Part shown: positions 1-8,073 of the stretch, one piece after another
Layout: each line of letters begins with the position of its first letter
How positions within the stretch are numbered: position 1 is the first letter of the stretch
Assembly: GCA_023818865.1 (NCBI GenBank)
Contig: JAMWDF010000022.1
Location: 1-19,452, forward strand
Direction: 5' to 3'
DNA: 19,452 bases
Source of the DNA: Candidatus Omnitrophota bacterium
GTDB taxonomy: Bacteria > Ratteibacteria > UBA8468 > B48-G9 > DSTR01
Notes under the pieces: generated by a model
What the model was told of the DNA's origin: nothing
Seen by the model: the letters and a program-made list of their open reading frames with translations, nothing else
The model's database searches: none
Translations under genes and position numbers: made by a program

Positions 1-474
1 GGTTATCTCATCGGCCGAGCATGGGTGGCGCCGTGGTTCGAGGCGCAGCATGTCATTCAAGCCGTGTTGATCGCCCAGTGGGGGGCGACGCTGGTGAGGG
101 TCCAGCACCGCCAGGCCTACCGGGATGCCGCCAATCTTGGCTTCACCAGTAACCATCGCCTCTTTCAGTTGGGTCTTTAGCATATCTTCTTTGAGCTTAT
201 CCTTGTAAGACTTAATTCCAACAAACTCCAGGGGGTCGGCTGGCAGAAGATTACCCCATCGCTCTTGAAAGCTCCCTGGGTCTACCAGCATCTCTATTCT
301 TTCAAAAGCAGTCAGCCGGGAGTAAGCCTGGCAGTGGGGGCAAACCTTAAACATGTCCTTCCACTTCTTTTCGTAGACTATTCTCCCGCATTTCTCACAC
401 TTAATCCAGAGGTCTTTTTTCGCTTCCGGTCTTTCTCTGGGCGTGATACTGGCGTACCGCCGGCGGAAAATCAT
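1..474 (-). CDS. accD: Acetyl-CoA carboxylase carboxyltransferase beta subunit, partial (3' end missing or disrupted)
   Basis: AccD is the zinc-binding beta subunit of the carboxyltransferase that moves CO2 from biotin to acetyl-CoA, the first step of fatty acid synthesis. The start ATG at 474-472 opens MIFRRRYASITPRERPEAKK. The N-terminal zinc ribbon is clear: C26-x2-C29 and C45-x2-C48, followed by RLTAFERIEMLVDPGSF and the family stretch GEAKIGGIPVGLAVLD ending at residue 125. The next residues should be the F-x-F-M-G-G-S-M-G-S motif of the family. Instead the frame reads PHQRRPPLGDQHG with no resemblance in any frame. Homology therefore stops at about base 100, and the remaining ~100 bases are GC-richer. 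The frame stays open to the window edge. The start codon overlaps the dapA stop by 4 nt (ATGA), so the two are translationally coupled. The identity of the N-terminal 125 residues is secure; whether the gene is intact is not. Confidence 0.85.
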   Translation of the reverse strand, partial: MIFRRRYASITPRERPEAKKDLWIKCEKCGRIVYEKKWKDMFKVCPHCQAYSRLTAFERIEMLVDPGSFQERWGNLLPADPLEFVGIKSYKDKLKEDMLKTQLKEAMVTGEAKIGGIPVGLAVLDPHQRRPPLGDQHGLNDMLRLEPRRHPCSADEIT

Positions 475-1346
475 ACTTTAACTCCTGCTTCCTTTAGGAC
501 CTGGCGCAATTTCTCCAGGGTCTGAGGCTGCGGGGATGTCAGGGGTAAACGCAGCTCTGGTTCAATCATCCCCAGCAGGGCTAAGGCACCTTTTACAGGA
601 ATGGGATTGGTTTCAAGGAAAAGAGCCTTGAAAAGGGGGAAAAGCCTTCGGTGGAGATTTCTGGCTGTGAGCCAGTCTCCGTTTCTCACTGCTTTGGTCA
701 TTTGGGCCATGGCTCCCGGGACAACATTGGCAGCCACAGAAACCACCCCGCGTCCACCGATAGCCATGATTGGCAAGGTCAGAGAATCATCTCCCGAGTA
801 TACCTCAAAGGAATCTGGGCACAGAGTGATAATCCGGCTAACTTGGTCTAGGTTGCCACTGGCTTCTTTAATTCCGATAATATTCTTTATTTGCGCCAGT
901 TCCGCCACTGTCTCCGGCAGAATAGAGATACCGGTCCGTGAGGGAACATTATAAAGAATAATCGGCAAGGAAACACTTTCTGCCACTGCCTTGTAGTGTT
1001 GATAAAGACCAGCCGGTACTGGTTTGTTGTAGTATGGGGTAATCAATAAGGCTGCGTCAGCCCCAGCTTTTTCTGCCCACTGGGTTAAAGTAATTGCTTC
1101 TTTGGTATTATTTGAACCAGTCCCGGCGATTACCGGCACCCTCCGGTTAACTGCTTCCACAGTAAACCGGATAATCTGGCAATGTTCCTGGTGAGTCATA
1201 GTGGCTGGTTCGCCAGTGCAACCACAAGTTAGAATGGCTGATGTTCCCTGACTGATTTGAAAGTCAATCAATTTTCGGTAGGCTTCAGCGTCAAATTCAC
1301 CCTGCTTAAAAGGCGTGACCAAGGCAACAATTGAATCTTGAAACAT
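471..1346 (-). CDS. dapA: 4-hydroxy-tetrahydrodipicolinate synthase
   Basis: DapA condenses pyruvate with aspartate semialdehyde in the diaminopimelate/lysine pathway, in the cytoplasm. The 291 aa length is typical of this TIM-barrel family. Visible landmarks are GCTGEPATM (about 42-50), ITPYYNKP (102-109), Y132 in LYNVPSRTG, the Schiff-base lysine K160 in IGIKEASG, and the barrel strand AIGGRGVVSVAANVVP. One oddity is that the usual GTTGES loop reads GCTGEP. The first Thr, part of the proton relay in the E. coli enzyme, is Cys43, and the usual Ser is Pro. The start is supported by a GGGGAG Shine-Dalgarno five bases before the ATG. The stop overlaps the accD start, and dciA ends 11 nt upstream. 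Other members of the superfamily (N-acetylneuraminate lyase, KDG aldolase) share the fold, but the overall match and the operon favour DapA. Confidence 0.93.
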   Translation of the reverse strand: MFQDSIVALVTPFKQGEFDAEAYRKLIDFQISQGTSAILTCGCTGEPATMTHQEHCQIIRFTVEAVNRRVPVIAGTGSNNTKEAITLTQWAEKAGADAALLITPYYNKPVPAGLYQHYKAVAESVSLPIILYNVPSRTGISILPETVAELAQIKNIIGIKEASGNLDQVSRIITLCPDSFEVYSGDDSLTLPIMAIGGRGVVSVAANVVPGAMAQMTKAVRNGDWLTARNLHRRLFPLFKALFLETNPIPVKGALALLGMIEPELRLPLTSPQPQTLEKLRQVLKEAGVKV

Positions 1347-1357
1347 AGTTTCTCCCC

Positions 1358-1645
1358 TTACAGGATAAATCTCAACCGGGTGTACTGTCCCTGGCTCTTT
1401 TTCCTGATTGATTCTTCTAGCTGCTTCTGGCTCATTCTTAGTTCCTGGAGATAAACTGAGCTATCCACTTTAACAATCAGAGTGTCGCCTTTCACCTGGT
1501 CAACATAAGAATGGGCAGCCAAATACTTATTCACTGTCCGGCCCCAAAGGACATCTGGCTCTAAGGTTCTCTCCAGGGTTTCTGAATCAACCTGAGGAAT
1601 ATTCAGGAGGCGCTGAAGAATACTATCAATCCTTTCTATTTCCAT
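1358..1645 (-). CDS. dciA: DUF721 / DciA-like protein (predicted replicative helicase loader or accessory factor)
   Basis: This small protein, 95 aa from the ATG, has the DUF721 pattern. An N-terminal helix (ERIDSILQRLLN) is followed by a central W in DVLWGRTVNKYLAAHS, then VKGDTLIVKVDSSVYLQELRM and a basic C-terminus RKKSQGQYTRLRFIL. The W..v....a.hs....l.v.v.s....eL segment is the family core. DciA proteins bind and help load DnaB in bacteria without DnaC/DnaI, and they commonly lie next to dnaA/dnaN, as here. Two starts are possible: ATG at 1645, 4 nt after the dnaN stop, and an in-frame TTG at 1657 that overlaps dnaN by 8 nt. Neither has a strong Shine-Dalgarno, and I prefer the ATG. Family assignment is fairly sure; the function is inferred from the family and position. 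Confidence 0.78.
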   Translation of the reverse strand: MEIERIDSILQRLLNIPQVDSETLERTLEPDVLWGRTVNKYLAAHSYVDQVKGDTLIVKVDSSVYLQELRMSQKQLEESIRKKSQGQYTRLRFIL

Positions 1646-1649
1646 CTTC

Positions 1650-2753
1650 TCAATCAAGTTTCAGGGGCATCGCTACATACAGATATTCTTGGCTATCCTC
1701 CGCTCTCATCAACACTGGCTTTTTGTCGGTGGAAAAGCCCATCAAGATTTTCTCGCTGCTGACACTCTGAAGAAACTGGATGATATAATCGGGGTTGAAG
1801 GCAATGGGTTGGTCCTCACCGGTATAATCTATGGATATCTTTTCCTGGGCTTCGCCTACTTCTGGGTTACTCACACTCAGAGAAAGCTTCCCGCGAGAAA
1901 AAACGAATTTCACCTTATTGTACCTTTCTGAGGTAAACAAAGTGATTCTCTTCATTACACTTTCAAATTCTTCTTTATTTAATTTAGCCAAGCGTTGCTT
2001 ACTTTCTTCAGGAATAACCTTCCAATAGTCAGGAAAGTCTTCATTTCCCTCCAAAAGTTGAGAAATTACATAAGTGTTGTTAATCTTCAGGAAAATCTGG
2101 TTTTTTCCCACACTGATTTCTACTTCTCCTGTTTCCAGAAGACTGCTTAAATAATTTAGAACGCGGTGGGGTAACAGACACTTAACAGGTTGGCTTAATT
2201 TTCCCTGTAGGTCTTTTTGATATAAAGCTAAACGCCTGGTGTCAGTGGCCACTAAATTCCATTTGTCTTCCTTAACATCCAGAAGAGCCCCCCGAAAATG
2301 GGGTCTTGGCTCTTCTGGATAAATACAGAACTTTGTCTTGATAATTGCTTCCTTAAGAAGGGCAGCATCCAAAGTTAGAGAAACTCCGCCAGAAAATTTC
2401 GGCAGTTTAGGGAAGTCTTCTGAATTCATCGGAAAAAAGTGATAAACAGAACTAGAGGTTTGAAGGCTTACCTGGTTTTCACTAGATGAAAATTTAATTT
2501 CATCATCGGTTAGCTGCTTAATCAGTGAAAGTATTTTCTTTGCTGGAAGAAGGGTAGTGCCTTTCTTGGTTGGGGTTAACTGCAGAGAAGTTTTAATGGT
2601 GGTTTCCAAATCAGTAGTTGTCAAAGTAAGTTCTGTATCTTTAGCTTCAAGTAAAACACAGGATAAAGAAACTATAGTCGGTTTGGCAGGAACAACAGAG
2701 GAAACTGTATCCAAATGTTCGGAAAATTTTTTCCTTTCTACTGTGAACTCCAT
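1650..2753 (-). CDS. dnaN: DNA polymerase III subunit beta (sliding clamp)
   Basis: DnaN is the ring-shaped processivity clamp of the replicative polymerase. The 367 aa length fits the usual 360-380. The three clamp domains are in order. Domain 1 begins MEFTVERKKFSEHLDTVSSV. Domain 2 holds RPHFRGALLDV (about 150-160) and the very characteristic LVATDTRRLAL (167-177). Domain 3 ends YLYVAMPLKLD, equivalent to the Y-x-x-M-P-x-R/K-L terminus that forms part of the peptide-binding groove. The start has a textbook AAGGAGG ribosome site about 5 nt upstream. The gene lies downstream of dnaA in the same direction across a 104-bp AT-rich spacer that contains a DnaA box. Its stop sits just before, or overlapping, the dciA start. 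Confidence 0.97.
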   Translation of the reverse strand: MEFTVERKKFSEHLDTVSSVVPAKPTIVSLSCVLLEAKDTELTLTTTDLETTIKTSLQLTPTKKGTTLLPAKKILSLIKQLTDDEIKFSSSENQVSLQTSSSVYHFFPMNSEDFPKLPKFSGGVSLTLDAALLKEAIIKTKFCIYPEEPRPHFRGALLDVKEDKWNLVATDTRRLALYQKDLQGKLSQPVKCLLPHRVLNYLSSLLETGEVEISVGKNQIFLKINNTYVISQLLEGNEDFPDYWKVIPEESKQRLAKLNKEEFESVMKRITLFTSERYNKVKFVFSRGKLSLSVSNPEVGEAQEKISIDYTGEDQPIAFNPDYIIQFLQSVSSEKILMGFSTDKKPVLMRAEDSQEYLYVAMPLKLD

Positions 2754-2798
2754 TATTCCTCCTTAGTCATAGAAGAAATAAGAGACAATTTTTTGGGG

Positions 2799-2816
2799 AA
2801 AATTTGTTCAAATTTT
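2799..2816. promoter_or_regulatory. 18-bp AT-rich palindrome between dnaA and dnaN
   Basis: AAAATTTG and CAAATTTT form a perfect 8-bp inverted repeat around a 2-nt centre. It lies in the dnaA-dnaN spacer 46 bp upstream of the dnaN start. It could be an operator for dnaN or an easily melted element. No protein can be assigned from sequence alone. Confidence 0.35.
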
Positions 2817-2847
2817 GTCATTCTCAAAACTTAGTTTACCGAAAAAT

Positions 2848-2856
2848 TGTGGATAA
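2848..2856 (-). promoter_or_regulatory. Perfect DnaA box (TTATCCACA)
   Basis: The 9-mer TTATCCACA, identical to the standard DnaA box consensus, lies immediately beyond the dnaA stop codon and upstream of dnaN. The position suits either dnaN autoregulation or a part of the origin. I found no second perfect box in this spacer, so an origin here is not established. Confidence 0.55.
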
Positions 2857-2857
2857 A

Positions 2858-4150
2858 TCAACTATGCAATTCTCTCTTAATCCGCTCCACTACTCCAGCC
2901 AGATAGCTATCGGTGGTGATCCGGTTTTTAATCTTCCGATAGGCATGAATAACTGTAGTGTGGTCTTTACCGCCAAATTCTTCAGCAATAGCCATAAGTG
3001 AATAGTCGGTGAATTCCCTGGCTAAGAACATAGCGATTTGGCGGGGAATTAAGATATCCTTTCTCCTTTTGCGACTAGTTAGCTCGTGAGTAGAAATATG
3101 GAAAAACTCGCACACCTTATCCATAATGTTTCCTAAGGTAATGTTTTTCTTTTCCTTCTGGTATAAGCCTCTAACAACTTCTTTGGTTAAATCCAGGCTA
3201 ATCTCTTGGTTTAACAATGAGGAGAAAGCAAGAAGGCGGGTCAGGGCTCCTTCCAAAAGTCTGATGTTCTCTTTAATTTGATCAGCCAGGAAAAAAATAA
3301 TCTCATCAGGGAGAGTCAAAGACCGTAACTGACATTTTTTCTTCAATATAGCCACTCTGGTTTCAAAATCAGGCGGCTGAATGTCTACCACTAGCCCCCA
3401 CTCAAACCGGGAAACCAGCCTCTTTTCTAACTGAACAATCTCTTTTGGTGGCCGGTCACTGGAAAGGATAATTTGTTTTCTGGCATCATAGAGGGCATTG
3501 AAGGTATGGAAAAATTCTTCCTGAGTACCTTCTTTCCCAGCAATAAAGTGGATATCGTCTAAAAGTAGAATATCCAGATGACGAAAGCGATTGCGAAATT
3601 GGACAGTGCTCTTGTTCTGGATGGCTTGGATGAAGGCATTGACGAAGACTTCACAAGGTAAGTAGGCCGAACGAATATTCTTTTGTTGCTCGCTATAATG
3701 ACCAATTGCTTGCATTAGATGGGTCTTACCTAAACCAACCCCGCCATAAATAAACAACGGATTGTAAGCTGTACCTGGACTCTGAGAAACAGCAAGAGCG
3801 GCCGCGTGAGCCAGCCGGTTAGAGGGACCAACGACAAAGGTTTCAAAAATATAGTCAGGATTGAGATTACTGCTGGGAATTTTGGGCGGGGTAGTCTCGT
3901 CTTCATAAGAAAACTGAACGTTTGGCTTGTATCCGAGAATCTCTGCCCAAGCCTCTATAACTGGCTGGAGGAAAGCATTAAATCCCTTGAAGAAGGCGCG
4001 GTTAGGGAGCATCAAGGTAAGTGTTTGGTCTTCAAGGCATTGCGGGTGAACCGGTTTAATCCAGACCTCCACTGCTCGGCTGTTACCAATTCTAAAAGCC
4101 ACTCGGGTCTGAACCTTTTCCCAGATCTCCAGGAGCTGTTCATTATCCAT
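2858..4150 (-). CDS. dnaA: Chromosomal replication initiator protein DnaA
   Basis: DnaA is the AAA+ initiator that binds DnaA boxes and opens the origin. The ATG at 4150 gives 430 aa, beginning MDNEQLLEIWEKVQ, a normal domain I. Further upstream in-frame GTG/TTG codons exist, but they overlap the secA stop and lack a good ribosome site. The linker (domain II) is short. Domain III carries Walker A GGVGLGKT (136-143), Walker B LLLDDI (195-200) and the arginine-containing KRLVSRFEWGLVVDI (243-257). Domain IV has the DnaA signature with GKDHTTVIHAYRKI (394-407), which reads the DNA box. secA ends 17 nt upstream, so expression may depend on read-through from secA or on a promoter inside it. No internal frameshift is seen. 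Confidence 0.97.
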   Translation of the reverse strand: MDNEQLLEIWEKVQTRVAFRIGNSRAVEVWIKPVHPQCLEDQTLTLMLPNRAFFKGFNAFLQPVIEAWAEILGYKPNVQFSYEDETTPPKIPSSNLNPDYIFETFVVGPSNRLAHAAALAVSQSPGTAYNPLFIYGGVGLGKTHLMQAIGHYSEQQKNIRSAYLPCEVFVNAFIQAIQNKSTVQFRNRFRHLDILLLDDIHFIAGKEGTQEEFFHTFNALYDARKQIILSSDRPPKEIVQLEKRLVSRFEWGLVVDIQPPDFETRVAILKKKCQLRSLTLPDEIIFFLADQIKENIRLLEGALTRLLAFSSLLNQEISLDLTKEVVRGLYQKEKKNITLGNIMDKVCEFFHISTHELTSRKRRKDILIPRQIAMFLAREFTDYSLMAIAEEFGGKDHTTVIHAYRKIKNRITTDSYLAGVVERIKRELHS

Positions 4151-4167
4151 CAAGATTTCCCGGGTTT

Positions 4168-7100
4168 TTACACGGATTTTCCACAACACTTCTTATACTT
4201 CTTTCCACTCCCACAGGGACACGGGTCATTCCGACCGACTTTCTTTCCGGCAAACTGGGGTGGCATCTGGGGCTGAGATACCCTGACCGGGGGTGGGTGG
4301 CTGGTTTCTGCCGGCAAAGACGGCTGGTCAGGTTCCTTGGGTGGAGAGGCGAACTGGTTCATGGTCTGATGGACATAACTAGCGGCTCGGACAACCGGTT
4401 TTCTGTCCATCGCCAGAGGTCTTTCTGCCAGTTGGACCCGCAAAATCCCGGCCAGAATTTCCTCTCTGGCTCCAGATAGCATTTCCTGGAAGAGGGCGTA
4501 TCCCTCATGCTTGTAAGCCACCAGAGGGTCCTTCTGGGCGTAAGCTCGCAGACTGATGCCTTCCCGCAGTTCATCCAGACTGCGAAGATGTCCGCGCCAC
4601 TTAGCATCCAGCACCTGAAGCATGATAATCTTTTCAATCTCATCCAGAAGCGCTCCCAACTGGCTCTTCTTCTCTTGGTAAGCTTGGAGAAATAAGTTCT
4701 TTACCTCCTGGGAGAGAGTGTCCCGCCAAGCTGGATACTGGGCTGGCACTTCTGGTTTCTTAACATCCATACCTAAGCCGAAGTTAGTCCTCAGGTATGT
4801 CTGGAAGCCTTCTGGGTTCCACGCCTCAATCGGCGCATTTTCCTCAAAAAACTGCTGGAAAAGATTATCCACCACTTCCTCAACGAACTGCCTTAGATAA
4901 TCTTCCAGATTCCGGCCCTCAAGGATGTCTTGTCTTAATGAATAGATGATTTTCCGCTGGTCATTAAGAACATTGTCAAACTCCAGCAATTGTTTTCTAA
5001 TTTCAAAATTTCTGGCTTCTACCTTTTTTTGGGCATTGTTGATGGTCTTGGTGATCAGGGGATGAGTAATTTTATCTCCTTCAGGCAAGGAAGACATAAT
5101 TCCGGTGAGTCTTTCCGCCCCAAAGATGCGCAAAAGGTCATCCTCAATAGAGAGGTAAAAGCGAGATGACCCAGGGTCACCCTGGCGGCCAGCCCGACCC
5201 TTTAGCTGATTGTCAATGCGGCGCGATTCATACCGTTCGGTGCCGATAACATGCAATCCCCCAGCCTCTACCACCCGCTGGTGGTCTTTCAGCCAGGGAG
5301 CCCGATACTTTTCCAGGATGGTTTCATACAACTCTTTAAATTCTTTGGGGCTTTTCTCCAGTTCCTCTTTGGCCTTTTGCCATTCCAGCTCCTGCTGGCT
5401 GCGGGCTCTTTCGTAATCTTCCCGGGCCGTAGAGAGCGCCTTTTGATGCTCAGCCGCTGCTTTTTCATATTCCTGAAGGGCTTTCCGGTAAGCCTCTTCT
5501 GCCTGTCGGTAATCATTTCCTCCCAGAAAAGAGAAAATCTCTTTCTCCAGATTCTCCAGGGAGTCCATGTAAGACCGGTAGGCAGTTGTTTCCTGGGAGA
5601 GATGCTGCTGTAAAATTTCTTTAAGTGCCTCTATGGTTTTGCTCTCACTTAGGGCCTGCTGCAGGCGTTGGAGGAGCTGCTGGTAATGACCTGTCTGCTG
5701 CTGGAATGTCCGGCCAGGTTTGCTGGAAAGGATTTCCGGGGTGAGAAGTGGTTGGATGGTAGCCTGGTATTGTTGGAGGCTCTCCAGATACTCCCGCAGC
5801 TCTCTCTCCAGAGACTTCTTGGCTGCTTCTAATCTGGCTGGCGGTTTTTCTAAGGTCTGAACAAAAAGCCCGGCCTTATCCTGAATCTGGTTTCTACTCA
5901 CTATGCCAAAGCGGTGTCTCAATGATTCCCGGAAGCTATCCCATTCCCGATAGGCCCGATTCATGTTTTCCTTGTAATCTTTCAGCTTCTCTGGTCTATC
6001 CTTATATTCAGCCTGGGCCTGGTCGTGAGCTCCTTCGGCTTCCTGATACTTTTCCAGAAGTTTTTTCAGACGAGGTTCCGCCCGCTGGAATTCTGCTGCT
6101 CCGTGGTAGAGAAACAAATTCCGTTCAAATGTCTCCCGGACTTTTTGATCAAGACTGGAGAAACATTTCTCTTTCTCCACCATTACTTTTTTCAGGTTTT
6201 CCAGAGTGGGGCGGAATGCCTGTTCAATCTCCTCCAGCCTCTTCTTATAACTCGCCTCCAGTTCGTTAATTACCTCAAGGAAGGCTCGGGGATTCACCTG
6301 GGGTTGGCTACCAGTTATCTTTGCCCGAATGTTCTGAATGGTTTCTTCTCTAGCCAGAATCTCAGGGTTTCCGCCAAGGATGATGTCTACTCCCCGACCA
6401 GCCATCTGGGTGGCAATGGTGATTGCCCCAGGACGGCCAGCCTGGGCAATGATAGCCGCTTCTGCCTCATGGTTTTTTCCGTGGAGTACGTGGTGAGGCA
6501 GGCCATGGTGGTGAAGAATCCGGCTTAACTTTTCTGCTTTTTCAATGGAGATGGTCCCTACCAGGACCGGCCGGTCTTGGCTATGCATGCTTTTAATTTC
6601 CTCTACCACCGCATTAAACTTTTCTTTCTCACTTCGGTAAATCTCGTCGTCATATTCAGTCCGGCGTAAAGGCCTGTTGGTGGGAATGGCGATGACATCC
6701 AGTTTATAGATTTCCTTGAACTCAACCGCTTCCGTGAGGGCGGTGCCGGTCATGCCGGCAATCTTCTGATAAAGGCGGAAGTAGTTCTGGAAAGAGATAG
6801 TGGCTAAGGTCTGGTTCTCGCTCTCAATCTTCACTCCCTCTTTGGCCTCAATTGCCTGGTGGAGTCCATCGCTCCAGCGCCGGCCTGGCATCAGCCGACC
6901 GGTAAACTCATCCACGATGATGACCTGGCCATTCTTCACTACATACTCTTTATCCCGCTTGAAGAATGAGTGAGCTCGCAAGGCCTGGTTGATATGATGC
7001 ACCAGTTCTGTATGGAGACCATCATAAAGGTTCTGAATTCCCAGTAAGCGTTCGCATTTGCGGATGCCTTCATCGGTAAGAGCGACTGTCTGGGCTTCTT

Positions 7101-7995
7101 CATCTAAGAGGTAATCAGTGTCCCGGACCAGTTTCCTCACCAGTCGGTCAATCTGGTAATAAAGTTGGGGAGATTCCTCTGAGGGTCCGGAGATAATTAA
7201 CGGAGTCCGGGCTTCGTCAATCAGAATGCTGTCCACCTCGTCAATGATGGCGTAATGAAGAGGTCTTTGAACCTGATGGTCCTGGTGGACAGCCATATTG
7301 TCGCGCAGGTAATCAAACCCAAACTCGCTACCCACTCCATAAGTAATGTCACACTGGTAAGCCTCTTTTCTTGTGGCCGGGCGGAGATAAAGGAAACGGG
7401 AGTCGGCTGGCATATAGGTAGGGTCAAAAATAAATCCTGGCGTGGCTCCAGCGCTTCTTTCATCACGATAAGCAATGATGCAACCTACTGAAAGGCCGAG
7501 AAGATGGAAGATGGGCCCCATCCACTGGGTATCCCTCTTGGCTAGGTAATCATTAACCGTGACCAGGTGAACACCCTTACCAGTCAAGGCGTTCAAATAG
7601 AGGGGCAGTGTTGCCACCAAGGTTTTCCCTTCACCAGTGGCCATCTCCGCTACCTTACCCTGGTGAAGCACCATACCGCCAATTAACTGAACATCAAAGT
7701 GCCGAAGATTGATGGTTCTCTTAGAAGACTCCCTTACGAGGGCCAAGGCTTCCACCAGAAGGTCATCCAGGCTGGTTCCGTCACTAAACTTTTGTTTTAA
7801 CTGCCGGGTGCGCTCAGCCAGTTTTTCATTAGATAACTGACTGACTGTTGGTTCCAGTTCATTTATCTGTCGGAGTCGGGCAACACAGTTTTCCAGAAAG
7901 GCAAACTTTTCCGCGTTGAACAGACGATTGATAAAATAGCGGGTGCCAGGGTTAAGGCTTCTCAGACGACCCAGGAGTTCGGCATAGTAGTCCAT
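4168..7995 (-). CDS. secA: Protein translocase ATPase SecA with a ~350-residue coiled-coil insert
   Basis: SecA drives secretory proteins through SecYEG using ATP. At 1275 aa it is far longer than the ~830-900 aa of E. coli or Bacillus SecA. Family landmarks are Walker A MATGEGKTL (118-126), DEVD (252-255), ITYGVGSEFGFDYLRDNM (217-234), MTGTALTEAVEF (415-426), ATQMAGRGVDIILGGNP (528-544), GTERYESRRIDNQLKGRAGR (918-937) and the C-terminal zinc tail CPCGSGKKYKKCC (1259-1271). The extra length lies mainly at residues ~551-905, inside nucleotide-binding domain 2. This segment is charged, Glu/Gln/Lys-rich and predicted helical. A smaller insert, with LRPATRKEAYQCD (204-216), precedes ITYG. The start has a CAGGT ribosome site. 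A tRNA-Phe lies upstream and dnaA downstream in the same direction. Confidence 0.96.
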   Translation of the reverse strand: MDYYAELLGRLRSLNPGTRYFINRLFNAEKFAFLENCVARLRQINELEPTVSQLSNEKLAERTRQLKQKFSDGTSLDDLLVEALALVRESSKRTINLRHFDVQLIGGMVLHQGKVAEMATGEGKTLVATLPLYLNALTGKGVHLVTVNDYLAKRDTQWMGPIFHLLGLSVGCIIAYRDERSAGATPGFIFDPTYMPADSRFLYLRPATRKEAYQCDITYGVGSEFGFDYLRDNMAVHQDHQVQRPLHYAIIDEVDSILIDEARTPLIISGPSEESPQLYYQIDRLVRKLVRDTDYLLDEEAQTVALTDEGIRKCERLLGIQNLYDGLHTELVHHINQALRAHSFFKRDKEYVVKNGQVIIVDEFTGRLMPGRRWSDGLHQAIEAKEGVKIESENQTLATISFQNYFRLYQKIAGMTGTALTEAVEFKEIYKLDVIAIPTNRPLRRTEYDDEIYRSEKEKFNAVVEEIKSMHSQDRPVLVGTISIEKAEKLSRILHHHGLPHHVLHGKNHEAEAAIIAQAGRPGAITIATQMAGRGVDIILGGNPEILAREETIQNIRAKITGSQPQVNPRAFLEVINELEASYKKRLEEIEQAFRPTLENLKKVMVEKEKCFSSLDQKVRETFERNLFLYHGAAEFQRAEPRLKKLLEKYQEAEGAHDQAQAEYKDRPEKLKDYKENMNRAYREWDSFRESLRHRFGIVSRNQIQDKAGLFVQTLEKPPARLEAAKKSLERELREYLESLQQYQATIQPLLTPEILSSKPGRTFQQQTGHYQQLLQRLQQALSESKTIEALKEILQQHLSQETTAYRSYMDSLENLEKEIFSFLGGNDYRQAEEAYRKALQEYEKAAAEHQKALSTAREDYERARSQQELEWQKAKEELEKSPKEFKELYETILEKYRAPWLKDHQRVVEAGGLHVIGTERYESRRIDNQLKGRAGRQGDPGSSRFYLSIEDDLLRIFGAERLTGIMSSLPEGDKITHPLITKTINNAQKKVEARNFEIRKQLLEFDNVLNDQRKIIYSLRQDILEGRNLEDYLRQFVEEVVDNLFQQFFEENAPIEAWNPEGFQTYLRTNFGLGMDVKKPEVPAQYPAWRDTLSQEVKNLFLQAYQEKKSQLGALLDEIEKIIMLQVLDAKWRGHLRSLDELREGISLRAYAQKDPLVAYKHEGYALFQEMLSGAREEILAGILRVQLAERPLAMDRKPVVRAASYVHQTMNQFASPPKEPDQPSLPAETSHPPPVRVSQPQMPPQFAGKKVGRNDPCPCGSGKKYKKCCGKSV

Positions 7996-8073
7996 ATTTT
8001 ACCTGAGCGGACCTGCTAAATGAGATTATTTCAGGGACATATTTTCTGAGAGCGTTTAGCTACCTTGTTGCTT

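Noticed and set aside
3806..4276. 156-codon plus-strand frame opposite dnaA and secA
   Set aside because: It spans the junction of two well-identified minus-strand genes and has no recognisable motif.
5251..6528. Several long plus-strand frames opposite secA (up to 167 codons)
   Set aside because: These are antisense shadows of the long secA frame, with low-complexity Phe/Leu/Ser-rich translations and no family resemblance.
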